This document shows, piece by piece, positions 22,604 to 33,005 of a DNA stretch of 64,000 nt. This stretch comes from Voacanga thouarsii (taxonomy: Eukaryota; Streptophyta; Magnoliopsida; Gentianales; Apocynaceae): the NCBI GenBank assembly GCA_026120185.1, contig JANUWF010002057.1:372001-436000 (forward strand), given 5' to 3'. The position numbers and the translations under genes are program-made. Within the stretch, counting starts at the first letter, position 1. Every line of letters begins with the position of its first letter. Below the pieces are notes generated by a model. The model did not search any database, was not told where the DNA came from, and saw only the letters and a program-made list of their open reading frames with translations.

Positions 22604-23071
22604 ATGTCGCTTATTCCAAGCTTTTTCGGTGGCCGACGGAGCAACAACTTCGACCCATTCTCGTTGGACGTTTGGGACCCGTTCAAGGACTTCCCATTCT
22701 CCTCTGCGTTGTCTTCTGGCGGGGAGACGGCGGCGTTTACTAGCACCCGGGTGGACTGGAAGGAGACTCCGGAGGCCCACGTGTTCAAGGCCGACCTTCC
22801 GGGCATCAAGAAAGAGGAAGTGAAGGTGGAAATCGAGGACGACAGAGTTCTGCAGATAAGTGGAGAGAGGAACGTGGAGAAGGAAGACAAGAATGATACT
22901 TGGCACCGGGTGGAGCGCAGCAGCGGCAAGTTCATGAGAAGGTTCAGGTTGCCTGAAAATGCCAAAATGGATCAGGTGAAGGCTTCGATCGTGGATGGGG
23001 TGCTTACTATTACTGTTCCCAAGGAGGAGGCGAAGAAGCCTGATGTTAAATCCATCGAAATTTCTGGTTAG
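22604..23071 (+). CDS. Class I cytosolic small heat-shock protein, copy A
   Basis: A 155-residue intronless frame of normal length for the plant 17-18 kDa class I family. It is an ATP-independent chaperone that forms 12-subunit oligomers and holds heat-unfolded proteins soluble. The N-terminal arm starts [14 protein letters not shown]. The alpha-crystallin domain runs from about residue 48 to 140, with consensus II ([19 protein letters not shown]) and consensus I ([13 protein letters not shown]...GVLTITVPK). The C-terminal tail KSIEISG has the IxI motif that docks into a neighbouring subunit. A perfect heat-shock element and a TATA box precede it. It differs from copy B by three bases in the coding region; residue 56 is the family-typical Pro here. 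Open frames on the opposite strand are shadows. Confidence 0.97.
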   Translation: MSLIPSFFGGRRSNNFDPFSLDVWDPFKDFPFSSALSSGGETAAFTSTRVDWKETPEAHVFKADLPGIKKEEVKVEIEDDRVLQISGERNVEKEDKNDTWHRVERSSGKFMRRFRLPENAKMDQVKASIVDGVLTITVPKEEAKKPDVKSIEISG

Positions 23072-23128
23072 ACAAAACTGCACCTTAGCTGTTTGTTGAA
23101 ATGTTCACGTCAAAGATGGATGAAATCA

Positions 23129-23134
23129 AATAAA
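23129..23134 (+). terminator. Poly(A) signal of sHSP gene A
   Basis: AATAAA 58 bp after the stop codon, in the 3' region shared with copy B. Confidence 0.6.
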
Positions 23135-23816
23135 TATGTATGCAACTGATGTAATGTGCATACCACTCATGTGTGTCATGAGTGTGTGTGAATTCTGAGA
23201 TCCTGACTAGGTGTAAATGTGTCTTCAAATGCTGTTTTTGATTTAACAATTTACGTTTTGAATCTTAGAGTTGATTTTGCCTTTTGCGGATATTCATATT
23301 CCCCAGTAGTTTTGTCTTGCTCAATGTACCTTCAAGATCAAATGAGTGGACAAATGTGCTATCTCATAATTTTTTTAATACACTATGACTGTCTTTTCTG
23401 AATTTCAACTGAATTTTAGTTATTACGGCTCATAACGTGGGTTAGAAGGTAGTTCGCCAAAAAGAAAGTTTTGACACCTGTCTGCCAAGATGCCAATAGC
23501 ATGAATTATACTTCTCAGAAGATGGCATTCTACTCCAACTAAGGGGATTAATGTTTCTTTTTGTCATATGGCTACTCCAGCTAAATTATTATTTTATCCT
23601 AACATGGCTACTCCGACTAAAGGAAATTAACTGTAAACACGAGCTTGAGGCACGAAAGCTGACTGAATGATTGGGACGTGACCGACGGCCGTAGCCTAAG
23701 GATTGATTGAAGTGTTCTATCTTTAAATAGATTTGATTCGAAATATAAGGTTTTATTTTGAAAAGATAGAATAAAGTTATTAGAATAATATGGAATTCTC
23801 TTGAGACTTATGGAAT
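23135..23816. other. 3' flank of sHSP gene A
   Basis: No gene. Similarity to unit B fades near 23400. About 290 bp (23400-23690) has no counterpart in B, then similarity returns at 23690. Confidence 0.5.
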
Positions 23817-23834
23817 AAGTTGGAGACGGTTGGA

Positions 23835-24410
23835 AAACTTTTATTTCTCTCTCTTTACTTTTCTCTTCTCTGCATCAGTCTTCGGCTTCGTCTTCGCTGC
23901 ACTTTGCAAGGCTTGGCCAGATCAGAGCTCTGCCCCTGACCCATGCCCTTGCCTTTTTGTGGTTTTGTTGCCCTCTTACCTATTTTGTTCCTCAAATCAG
24001 AACTAACTTTCCTGCCCATCTTTGCGGTCGCCGTTCTCGGTCCTCTGACATGTGTCCCTTGCAAATTTGCATCCCTTGGCGTCAGTCCTTCCTCTTTGTG
24101 TTCAACCCAACTCATGTTGAGCTCTTTCGCTAAATCTCTTCTTTTTTTCAGGCAATTTTGAGAACTGTTGATACGCCCTTGGTCTTCTCCATTACTGCTT
24201 GCAGAACTGGTGGAGTATGGTATTTCGTCTTTTGGTCTTGGTAGATGGCGTCTAGGACTCTAGGAGGCTGGTGGGTCGCTGTTCTATGTTTGTTTTCTAT
24301 TTCTTTATACTGTACCTTTATGGCAGTGTAGTATTTTTTTTGCCCGTAGCTTGTGCTTATGTGTAACTTGTTTTCGTTTTATAAATATTTTATCTTACTT
24401 AGAAAAAAAA
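23835..24410 (+). mobile_element. Poly(A)-tailed retroposon 1
   Basis: 576 bp starting with a CT-rich run and containing GGCTTGGCCAGATCAGAGCT, ending TATCTTACTTAG followed by an A tract. It is bounded by imperfect direct repeats AAGTTGGAGACGGTTGGA (23817-23834) and AAGTTGGAGATAGTTGAA (24411-24428). It is absent from unit B. It encodes no convincing protein. The tail and long duplications indicate target-primed retrotransposition; it may be a LINE 3' end or a SINE-like element. Confidence 0.65.
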
Positions 24411-24428
24411 AAGTTGGAGATAGTTGAA

Positions 24429-25067
24429 TTTCTCTTTTTGGTTCTCCTTTCCTTTTCTCTTTCTTCATTATTTTTCTATCGTGTCCTCTCAGCCAAAGAT
24501 TTCCTTTCCCTCCCCTGTGGTTGTAGATCTTGGCTGGATCGGAGCTCCGGTTTCTATTGGAGCTCGAATGTTGGCTAAATATCTTGCTTTGTTTCTTATT
24601 TTTTTGTGCTTCCACTCTATTTTGCCATACAAATCATAAAAATCTACTTTTTTTCATCTTGTTTTATTAAGATCTTTGCACCTTTGACATGATTTCTATT
24701 CTGATCTATTTAGATTGGAATTCTGGACTTTATTTTCGTAGAGTCTATTTGAAATCTATTAAATTAGGCTCTCTCTCTTCATTTCTCATCTTTTTCTCAA
24801 GTGATTTTTAAGACAAATGATATATTCAGGGTCTTCTAAATTACTATCTATAAAATTAGATGAGTGTAGATTTCACATGTCAATGATGTTTGAGGATGAA
24901 GACAAGGAAATTTGGAAGAGGAATTTTGTATATTTATTTTATTTCATGTACTCACCATAGGTTTTGGGTGAGGTATTTGTTTCCTATTACTATGAATCTC
25001 ATTATCTCTCTGTATAATTTGTTTTTCTATGATTGAATGAATTTACTTAGCAAAGAAAAAGAAAAAA
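24429..25067 (+). mobile_element. Poly(A)-tailed retroposon 2
   Basis: 639 bp with a CT-rich start, a block GATCTTGGCTGGATCGGAGC similar to one in retroposon 1, and an end TTTACTTAGCAAAG followed by an A-rich tail. It is bounded by AAGTTGGAGATAGTTGAA (24411-24428) and GGTTGGAGATAATTGAGTTT (25068-25087). It used the same target word as its neighbour, so two related elements sit in tandem. Confidence 0.65.
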
Positions 25068-25087
25068 GGTTGGAGATAATTGAGTTT

Positions 25088-26366
25088 GAATGACACTCCT
25101 AAAACTTATAAACTACTTTAGCATCCTGAATTGGAGCCCGAGATGGGACACGAGTATGTACTCAACACGTGAAAGAGCGACATTCCAATAAATTCAAAGT
25201 TCGATATGGGACATAGTGTGCACTCAAGATGTCACATGGGAACATTCCAATAGTTTTCCTCAACGTCAAGCCTATAACACAATCAAATCACCAAAGCTCT
25301 TTAAATATCTACAATGTAGTCAAAATATAACTTTTAAATAATTCCTATAACCAAAATTTCAAAGGAATTAAAATTACTATGATGATAAATATTTTTACTA
25401 TAACAAAAAAAATGGGACTTTTTACAATAGAGAATATAGACTAATCCATAATAAAAACTCCGATCACAAAATGTAAGAAAGGGTAATTTTTAAATTCATT
25501 TTAAAAATATACAATTGTCTCAATTAAATCGATCAAACATTACTTTACATTAAAGTAGTCATTTCATCCAAAATTTGACAATCAAAATTTAAAAAGTCAA
25601 AGAAAGTTGAACAACATAAAGAGTAATTTTTAAATTCGTACTCACAAATATACAATTGTCTCAATTAAGTCCCTCAAACATTACTTTACTCAATTTAATC
25701 CTTATAAATATGAAAAATCTATCAAAGTACTCCAGAAGACAAATTTAAAAATAAAAAAAACTAATTTTGATAATTAATTTACATAAACTTTAAACATATT
25801 AAGCATACTTTAATTTAATATTAGTTTGATATGGTTTGTTTTTTAAATTTTCTCTTATGATACTTTTAAAATAAAATATTTAAATTCAAAATAAATCAAT
25901 TATCAAAGTTGCCAATCTTGCGTCTTCATTCCCTACTTTTACACGATCAGCTTCATCTATATCCATTCTTTGTCTACACTTTCCCTTATATTCCCGTAAA
26001 AATGATTTTGAATTAATAAATCTCATATTAAACAATTTAAATTTATAAAATTAAATTGCATACTTTAAAAATTCTCACTAAAGACATTAATTGATTTTTA
26101 TTTATACATATGCATTAAACATATCGAGAAATTTTTCAAAATATTCGAATATTATAATATAACAAATATTAAGAGAAAAAAAATGATAGGCATGTGTTCA
26201 TAAGTTTTTAATACTATGATTCTTTGATTTAACTTAATTCAAACTAAAATTTTAATACAATTAAATTTTTTTCAATTTAAATAATTTTTATTTCTCGATA
26301 ACTATTTTATACTCATAAAATGTCATTTTTAATTAATCTCATATTAATTTTATATTTTACTTTTAA

Positions 26367-26369
<3 letters not shown>
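25088..26369. other. AT-rich tail of unit A and inter-unit DNA
   Basis: To about 25450 this matches unit B (53570-53930). After that it is unique and gene-free. A 70-bp word (TAATTTTTAAATTC...ATATACAATTGTCTCAATTAA) occurs at about 25480 and again at about 25623. Confidence 0.5.

Positions 26370-26404
<35 letters not shown>
26370..26404. repeat. (TA)n microsatellite
   Basis: Uninterrupted TA dinucleotides, about 17 units, abutting the presumed Helitron 5' end and hiding its exact position. Confidence 0.9.
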
Positions 26405-26407
<3 letters not shown>

Positions 26408-27094
26408 AGAGTTGCAGAAACTTCCTGTTGTGACACATGGACACTCTTACACTGACACCTGTCACTCTAAATTTAAGATTTTTAAGAAATTTTAAAGGTT
26501 TTTTTTTTTAATATTAAGGTTATCTGAATTTAATGAATTCAAATGAGATAGTATTAATCAGAGAGTTATTCGAATTCAATGAATTCAGATAATTAAATTC
26601 AGATAAGATAGAATTATCTGAATTCAATGAATTCAAATTTTTAAGACTTTTCACTTATTTAAGAGGACCAATAGAGTAGTTGTTGCAGTATTACAATGCA
26701 TGTTTCCGTCTTTTGTTGGTTTTTGATGTTTGGTTTTTTATGCTAAGGATGTTAGATTTGTTGTTTGTGGCCGAACCATCTAATCTCAATTCCATTTGGT
26801 GATAGGAGAAACGATTGTGTCGTGAAATCTGCTTAGCTCCTCAATAGAATCTTAAAATGCAGGAGGTATGACTACACAGATCTTCACTGGCAAAATTTCC
26901 AAGCGATCCGATGCCTACCCTCTATTTCAAATTGAGCTTGCCAAGATTGATAAAGTATATGATATACTTTTGAAGAAGGGCCTCTCTCTCTCTATCCATA
27001 TGCAATTTTATCAAGGAATCTAAAGGGAGGGAGAGAGGAGCTTGGTGACTAATTTTCTTTGTTTTCCAGACACGGGAGGATAGAGCCAACGGCC

Positions 27095-27154
27095 ATGTCG
27101 GAGTCAAGCGATTCCGTTCCCGTGGATGTAGAGACTATCTATCTTGGCGGAAAG
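27095..27154 (+). pseudogene. NDL/SF21-like first exon fragment
   Basis: 60 bp encoding MSESSDSVPVDVETIYLGGK and ending at a GT donor (AAAG|GTTCCT). N-MYC downregulated-like (NDL/SF21) proteins start with this pattern (SSDSV..D.ETI.LGGK), and the family's first exon ends at about this place. The next exon is missing, so this is a captured fragment inside the Helitron. Confidence 0.6.
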
Positions 27155-27414
27155 GTTCCTTTGTATTCTTACTTCTTTGCACACTATGCATTTGCATTCG
27201 TTTTTTGGTATGCATAAAGATGATGATGGGATGATTCTGTCATTGACTGTGTTGTGTGTAATGCATAACTTTGATCTTTGGGAGAAAAGAGGAAGGACCT
27301 TTTGTTTATATAGTGTTTATTTAGTCAAAGAAGTGATCTTTTATGACAATTTATGTTTCCGGTGATGATCTGATGATCTTTGGGACTTTAATGCCTTATT
27401 CATGATTGATGTAG

Positions 27415-27569
27415 GATATTGTGAGAGGGTCCATGATGGGGTGGTGCAAAATACCTCTGTTGAAGAGAAGGGTGCCGGGGAGGTCGTAGAATCAAATAGC
27501 TCAACAAAGGGAAGTTTAAGGCTCTTTGGTGTGGAGATCATTGAGAGAAACTCCATTGCTGGAGTCTGA
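27415..27569 (+). pseudogene. Terminal exon fragment with an R-L-F-G-V motif
   Basis: Preceded by a possible acceptor (GATGTAG). In the frame ending at TGA 27567-27569 it reads ...SSTKGSLRLFGVEI.... (R/K)LFGV is the short repression motif found near the C-terminus of class B heat-shock factors, RAV and some other plant repressors. The parent gene cannot be named from this piece. It is in a different phase from the NDL exon, so the two fragments would not make one protein. Confidence 0.5.
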
Positions 27570-27837
27570 TTTCTTTTTTACATTAGTGACATAGTTGTTT
27601 TTCTTTCTAAAATTTGATCAAGGAATAATGAACAATGATCTTCAATTTATGGAATTCATTTGGAAAGATTTGTTGCTAGGGTTCTTATTTTACCTCCTGC
27701 CCTCTATTTTTCTGGTGTTAATGATTTATCCATTGTATGACATTAGTGGGGATACCACTTTTTTTTTTCCATAAGGTATTTAAAATAAAAATAAAATAAA
27801 TATGTTATTCCCGTGCATCGCACGGGTAACAACCTAG

Positions 27838-27940
27838 TACTTATAAAAAGTACTCCAATACAAGTGCAATTGAATTTAAAATATATATAATTTAATTTTT
27901 TCATTAGGAGATAATAATGAAGCAAGAGACAAGTGTCCAA
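27838..27940. other. Short spacer between Helitron and unit B
   Basis: AT-rich, no gene. It ends where similarity to the Pack-MULE begins. Confidence 0.5.
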
Positions 27941-28640
27941 ACACAATTTTTGCCCTCGAACTTATACTTTTTTTAAAATTACACCCATGAACTACATTTT
28001 GTGCACATTGCGCCCTTGAACTTGTAAGATTGAGTACAATTTTGCCTCTACCTCTGACTCGGTCAATAACACCATTAATAGATGCTAATATAGACCGATG
28101 ATGCTGATGTGGCAAGTGACATGAAATTTCACGTCACTTTTTCAATCCACTATATATAAAAAAAAAACTCAAATTATTATTTTTTTGTATTAGCAAATAA
28201 AATACGTTAATTCACTAAGAAAAAGCAAAGGAACTTATTTACCACAAAACCCTAGACCTGTTGAAGAAAAGTGTGAATAGAGCTCAAAGGGAAAGTTGCG
28301 GCGTCGGCAGAAGAAGAATAGGTAGCAGCAGCATCCACGGAACAAGAAGAAGAAATAGTAGCAACAGGTGGGGAGAAGATGGCGGTGGAAGTATAAAGAA
28401 ACAAAAGAGAAGAGACAAAGAAGAGGAAGAGAAGTGACAAAGCAGTTGAGAAAATGGAGAACAAAGGTCGAAGAAGAGAAAGTGGGAAGTTGGTATTGGA
28501 ACAAAATTAACCTTACCTCGCATTTGGGAATGAGAAGAATTGTGAGGAAGGAGAAGAATATTTCCAATACAGAAAGAACCCATTTTAATGTGAGGAAGGA
28601 AGAAGAATCGTGAAAAAGGAAAGATAAGGGAGGACAAGCT

Positions 28641-30758
28641 CACTACAGGAAAAATTGCGATTTGCGACGAATTTTTTGCGACGGCTTCAATACCGTCGCT
28701 AATAGCGACTAATTTGTGATGATTTTCAAATAAGTCGCGGGTTGACCAACACCGTCGCAATTTGCGACGGTTTTGCGACGGCCAAAATACCTGTCGCAAT
28801 TCGTAGCAAAATCGTCGTTATTTGCGAGGGTTTTGCGACGGCCATTTATTTTAAAAAAATATTTTAAAAAATTTTTTTGAACGTCCATCGCAAAACCCTC
28901 GCAATTTACGAGGGTTTTGCGACGACAAATTATTTTTTAAAAAAATATTTTAAAAATTTTTGAACGTCCATCGCAAAGTCCTCGCAATTTGCGAGGGTTT
29001 TGCAACGGTAGTTACGCCCTCGCAGGGTTTTGCGACGGCAAATAACCCTCGCAATTTGCGAGGATTTTGCGACGACCGATTGTTTTTTTAAAAAATATTT
29101 TTTAAATTTTTGAACGTCCATCGCAAAGTCCTCGCAAATTGCGAGGGTTTTGCGACGACAAATTGTTTTTTAAAAAAATATCTTTAAAATTTTTGAACGT
29201 TCATCGCAAAACCCTCGCAATTTGAGAGGGTTTTGCGACGGCCAACAAACCCTCGCAAATTGCGAGGGTTTTGCGACGACTAATTATTTTTTAAAAAAAT
29301 ATTTTTAAAATTTTCGAAAGTCCATCGCAAAACCCTCGCAAATTGCGAGGGTTTTGCGACGGATTTTGGGCCCTCGCAATTTGTGAGGATTTTACGACGG
29401 TCAATATTTTTAATTAAAAAATAAATAAATGAAAAAATTTATAGAAAATCTCAAAACCCTAATTCGTCGCAAATTCGTCGCAAATCCGTCACTAATTGCG
29501 ACGAATTTGCGAGGGTTTTACAACAAAATAGGGTTTTAATTTTTTTTTATTTTTAAATTTTTCTTTATGTGTTTATGTGGTGGTGTATTTTGACAAATTT
29601 ACTGAAATATTTTTAATAACATGTCTCAATTAGTGCATTTTATTATAATTTTGTACATGTAATTATGTCATGTTATACACCTAATGTATTGCATAAGTAA
29701 ATGTATATAGTTAATTATGTTATGTTATATACTTATTCTAATATATAAGTATATGTATATAATGTATATAAGTATCTGTTTAGTTTAATATATATATTAT
29801 AACATGTAGGTATATATATACATATGTCTAATTTTTTAATCTATCACTTTGATTAAGTAGTGTATAAAGTAAAATATATAAAGAAAAATAATTCAAATAC
29901 TGTTATTATTGTTGATATTACTAAAAAAATGGTGAAATTTATAATGTAGAGATCAATTTGTAATGTTCTTCGTCTCCTACATGTTAATATATATTATACT
30001 ATATAGCTATGTATATGCATATGTCCAATTTTTTAATATATCTATTTGGTTAAGTGGTGTATAAAGTAAAATATATAAAGAAAAATAATTCAAATACTGT
30101 TATTATTGTTGAGATCACTAAAAAAATAGTGAAAATTATAATGTAGAGATCGATTTGTAATGTTATTCATCTCCTACATATTAATATATATTATACTATA
30201 TAGTTATATATATATACAAATATCTAATTTTTTGATCTATTTATTTGATTAAGTGGTGTATAAATTAAAATATATAAAGAAAAATAATTTACATAATAAT
30301 ATTATTATTAAAATCACTAAAAAATAATAAAAATTATAATGTATAGATCGATTTATAATGTTATTCGTATTAATTTATGAGAAATTAGCGAGGATTTTAT
30401 TTTTTTCGTCACAAATTGCGACGAAATAGCTAGAAATTTTAAAAAAAAACTAAAATTTTCCAAAATTTTTCACTCCCTCCTTTTTTTTCCCCCCTCCTTC
30501 TTCCCACATCCTTCTTCCCTTCCACACAACCCGCCACCCCCTCCCCTTCCCAAGCTCAGCGCCGCCGCTCCCCATCCCTCCCCCCTCTCCCCGCCGGTGA
30601 CCTCCCCCACAGCTCCCCCATCCCCGCGCCCCCCTCCCTCAACTCCCCCCCATCCCGCGCCCCCTCCCGTAGCTCCCCCCAAGCCCCCACTCCCCGGCGC
30701 TCCTCTCCCGCAGCCCCCTCCCCGTGCCCCCCACCCGCGCCCGACCCTCCTCCCCGCA
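28641..30758 (+). mobile_element. CACTA-2: 5' fragment of the CACTA-1 family
   Basis: Starts CACTACAGGAAAAATTGCGA and runs parallel to CACTA-1 7824-10033: subterminal array, 197-bp tandem units, C-rich block. It then stops abruptly at about 30758 and returns to Pack-MULE sequence. No transposase, second gene or 3' terminal repeat is present, so it is immobile. Confidence 0.9.
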
Positions 30759-30908
30759 AGTTATGAGGATCATTCTGACTTTACAAGATTGTTGTTTCTG
30801 ATCTACCTCGTACTAAACCAAGTTATCGCAAGAAACCCTGAAGGAGCCTGAATCCAGTAATTTAATTTCCATTGACTTTGAAAATGAATAAGACCTTTAA
30901 CAACTGCA

Positions 30909-31139
30909 TCAAATGGCTAAGATGTGATATTGAAGATCATTTTGCAGTTTCATAGAATCGGCCACAGGTTGTTCTTTCAGCAATGTGTGCACTTTCAACA
31001 CGGTGGAATTCTTAGCCATCTGATGAAATTTTGGCAGATGCACCCTTCCCATAAAAACATCTCCGGAGAAAATATCAACCCTCACATGGTTATTGTTATT
31101 GTTGGTTGCATTGAGTGCTACTTCAATGTTTGAATCCAT
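30909..31139 (-). pseudogene. LEA_2-like gene fragment in Pack-MULE B
   Basis: Same fragment as 19010-19291, with the stretch after ALNATNNN shortened (NNHVRVDIFSGDVFMGRVHL). It ends earlier because of a frame change near 30905. Its persistence in both copies shows the capture predates the duplication. Confidence 0.55.
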
Positions 31140-31349
31140 AAATGCATCTTCGTCTACATTTCAGATTTTTTGAGATTTTAGCTTTTGATTTCTACTGTTC
31201 TTCACTACAATGTTGCATTTCACCCTTGTTCACATTTTTCTTCAATAGATTGGGGGTTTTGTGGTTAGGAGCATTTTTTTTCTTTCCTTTTTTTTTCTTT
31301 TTTTGGCTTTGGGAATCAATGTAAAATTCATTTGTTAATGCAAAACGAA

Positions 31350-31430
<81 letters not shown>
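31350..31430. repeat. (AAT)n microsatellite, 27 units
   Basis: Uninterrupted 81-bp trinucleotide run inside Pack-MULE B, at the position where Pack-MULE A has only GGAAAAAAATTAAA (near 19500). It is a unit-B-specific expansion and probably variable between individuals. Confidence 0.95.
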
Positions 31431-31633
31431 CTGAGTTTTTTTATATAGTTGATTGAAAAGGTGACATGGAATTCCACGTCACTTTCCACATCAACATCAT
31501 ATGTCTATGTCAGCATCCATTAATGGTGTTATTAACAGAATCAGAGGCAGGGGCAAGATTGTACAAACTAGCTTTATGGATATTAATATATTTTTTTTTC
31601 TGAATTTGACCATGATTAAACATATATATCTAG

Positions 31634-31782
31634 ATTATTTGGTTAAAGGAATCCATAGTGATACATAATCTACAAGAAAAGTTTCGGTATATGGCTTCTA
31701 AGAATTTCTATTCTAGCATCTCAACAAAAATTGGGGAATCTTTTCCATGCATTAACTGCAGAGAAGGTGTAGTTGTAGAATC
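31634..31782 (+). pseudogene. RPA70-like fragment B, internal exon
   Basis: Matches exon 20686-20834: open for 149 bases, with SFPCINCREGVVVE at the end, but FW is changed to FR and the KKC Cys is lost (KNF). MULE-2 inserted in the last bases of this exon, so it is cut from its next exon (50872-51007) by 19 kb. The exon equivalent to 20473-20602 is deleted. Confidence 0.7.
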
Positions 31783-31846
31783 GGGATTTTTGATCAAAAT
31801 AGGCGATTTTTGAAATGGGCATCCGAAAGTAGGAATGTTTTTTTTT

Positions 31847-33000
31847 TTTGTTGAGGGAGGGGGGGGGGGTACCCGAAGGCCCAGACACGAGGTCCACCAA
31901 CACCTTGCATCTACTAGACGCGAGTTCCAACCCCCCCAACACGCTAACAATTGTCGCTGAAAAGTCCGTCAACGCAAAAATAAAAACTTGTGCTTTGCGA
32001 ATCTTGTGTTTGCCAGACGTGAGATGCATTTTTTAGAGGAATCTCTGATTCCTCAAAAAAGTCTGATGTTGTGTGCCGGCAGATGCATGGAATCTCTGGT
32101 TTTCAATTCAAGGGAAAGGAACAAACTTTTCAATTCACAAGAAAGGAACAAAAGAGGAAGAGGTCACGGGAAGCAATAAGGCAGATTTTTTATGCACACC
32201 CTTCCTTTGCATTTGCTTCATTTTTTTGCTTCGTTCATACCATTGCTTCAAAATACCAAACACCAAACACAACACCAACATAATAGAGGCTATTTTGATT
32301 TCTCTTTGCCGCAGAAAGCTTCTGTCTCTAGTTTCATGGGAACTACACATCAGCTTCTTTTTTTTAATCACCGTTAATTTTGCTGCTGGAGTTTTGTGCC
32401 GAAACTACAAATCAGAGAAACTGTTGATGCTTGTGCACCTGAGCCACTCACAGACAATTTCTATATAACAAGTTTTTTTTAAACAAAAAATAGTGATTGT
32501 ATTATTTTGTTCATTCATTTGTTGAAATAAATATATTAGAATTTATTAAAACATTAATTATTAGATTGTGTACATGTTTGGTAAACTATTAGGATTTTGT
32601 AAAATTATATTTGGAAATTTGTTGACTGATTTATAATCTGGTTTGATATGTTGAATCAAAATTTGGGGTGAATTGTTGATTTGGTCTATTTTCTAGTGTA
32701 GTGAATGGGTATAAACTACGTAGGGTTGAGATTTGGCCTTAAAGTGACTTTTGTTTTAATTTAAGGTACTGAATTTCCTATAGTAAATAATAATTTTGTT
32801 GTTAAAAATACTTTTAATAAGTTAGTTTTGACCTATATAATCCTGCATATATATAAACAACAAAAGAGACAAATGTAATCTCACATTAAACTAGGAATTG
32901 TGAATTAAATTACAAAAAATTTGCTTCGACTACATACTTTTATTTGCTTAAAAGAAGAAAAAACAAAAAAATACATATTGTTGTTAATAGTTGTAACTAC
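31847..33000. other. MULE-2 left non-coding part
   Basis: GC-richer near the end (a run of 12 G at 31857) and AT-rich further in. A 131-codon frame at 32073-32468 has overlapping rivals on both strands and no recognisable domain, so I do not call it a gene. Confidence 0.45.
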
Positions 33001-33005
33001 ATATA

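Larger units (their letters stand above)
7211..25450. repeat. Segmental duplication, unit A
   Basis: Homologous in order to 27941-53930. Matching parts are the Pack-MULE (7211-7823 plus 18808-19650, to 27941-28640 plus 30759-31565), the RPA-like exons and downstream DNA (20603-20834, to 31566-31782; 20835-23400, to 50789-53450), and the AT-rich tail (23690-23816 plus 25068-25450, to 53470-53930). Across the sHSP gene the copies are almost collinear at an offset of 30104-30105 bp. Unit A has kept about 850 bp (19754-20602) that unit B has lost. Confidence 0.85.
26405..27837 (+). mobile_element. Probable non-autonomous Helitron carrying host gene fragments
   Basis: The 3' end is classic: hairpin CCCGTGC-ATC-GCACGGG at 27810-27826, then CTAG at 27834-27837 followed by T. 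The 5' end is less certain; TAATAAGAGTTGCAG...TGACACATGG after the TA run resembles plant Helitron starts, but the terminal TC is masked by the microsatellite. No RepHel protein lies inside. Two exon-like pieces with splice borders come from unrelated genes (27095-27154 and 27415-27569). No inverted ends and no target duplication are seen, as expected. Confidence 0.65.
27941..31565. mobile_element. Pack-MULE B, right end deleted, with nested CACTA-2
   Basis: The left inverted end (27941-28175) and interior match Pack-MULE A. The right end stops inside the terminal repeat at ...GGGGCAAGATTGTAC (31565) and jumps to sequence that lies 850 bp beyond the element in unit A. No 9-bp duplication remains. 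It contains the uninterrupted target of CACTA-1 at about 28552-28565. Confidence 0.8.

Noticed and set aside
22456..23083. Long minus-strand frames (169-170 codons) over the sHSP gene, repeated at 52557-53187
   Set aside because: They are antisense shadows of a well-defined, family-length sHSP frame. Their conservation simply follows the sense gene.
28235..28799. Ser/Phe-rich minus-strand frames in Pack-MULE B (also 7562-7771 in A)
   Set aside because: They are translations of a GA/CT-rich stretch, differ between the two copies, and lack a domain. An N-terminal piece of a captured gene is possible but not supported.
32073..32468. 131-codon frame in MULE-2
   Set aside because: Low-complexity, overlapped by equal frames on both strands, and no domain recognised.
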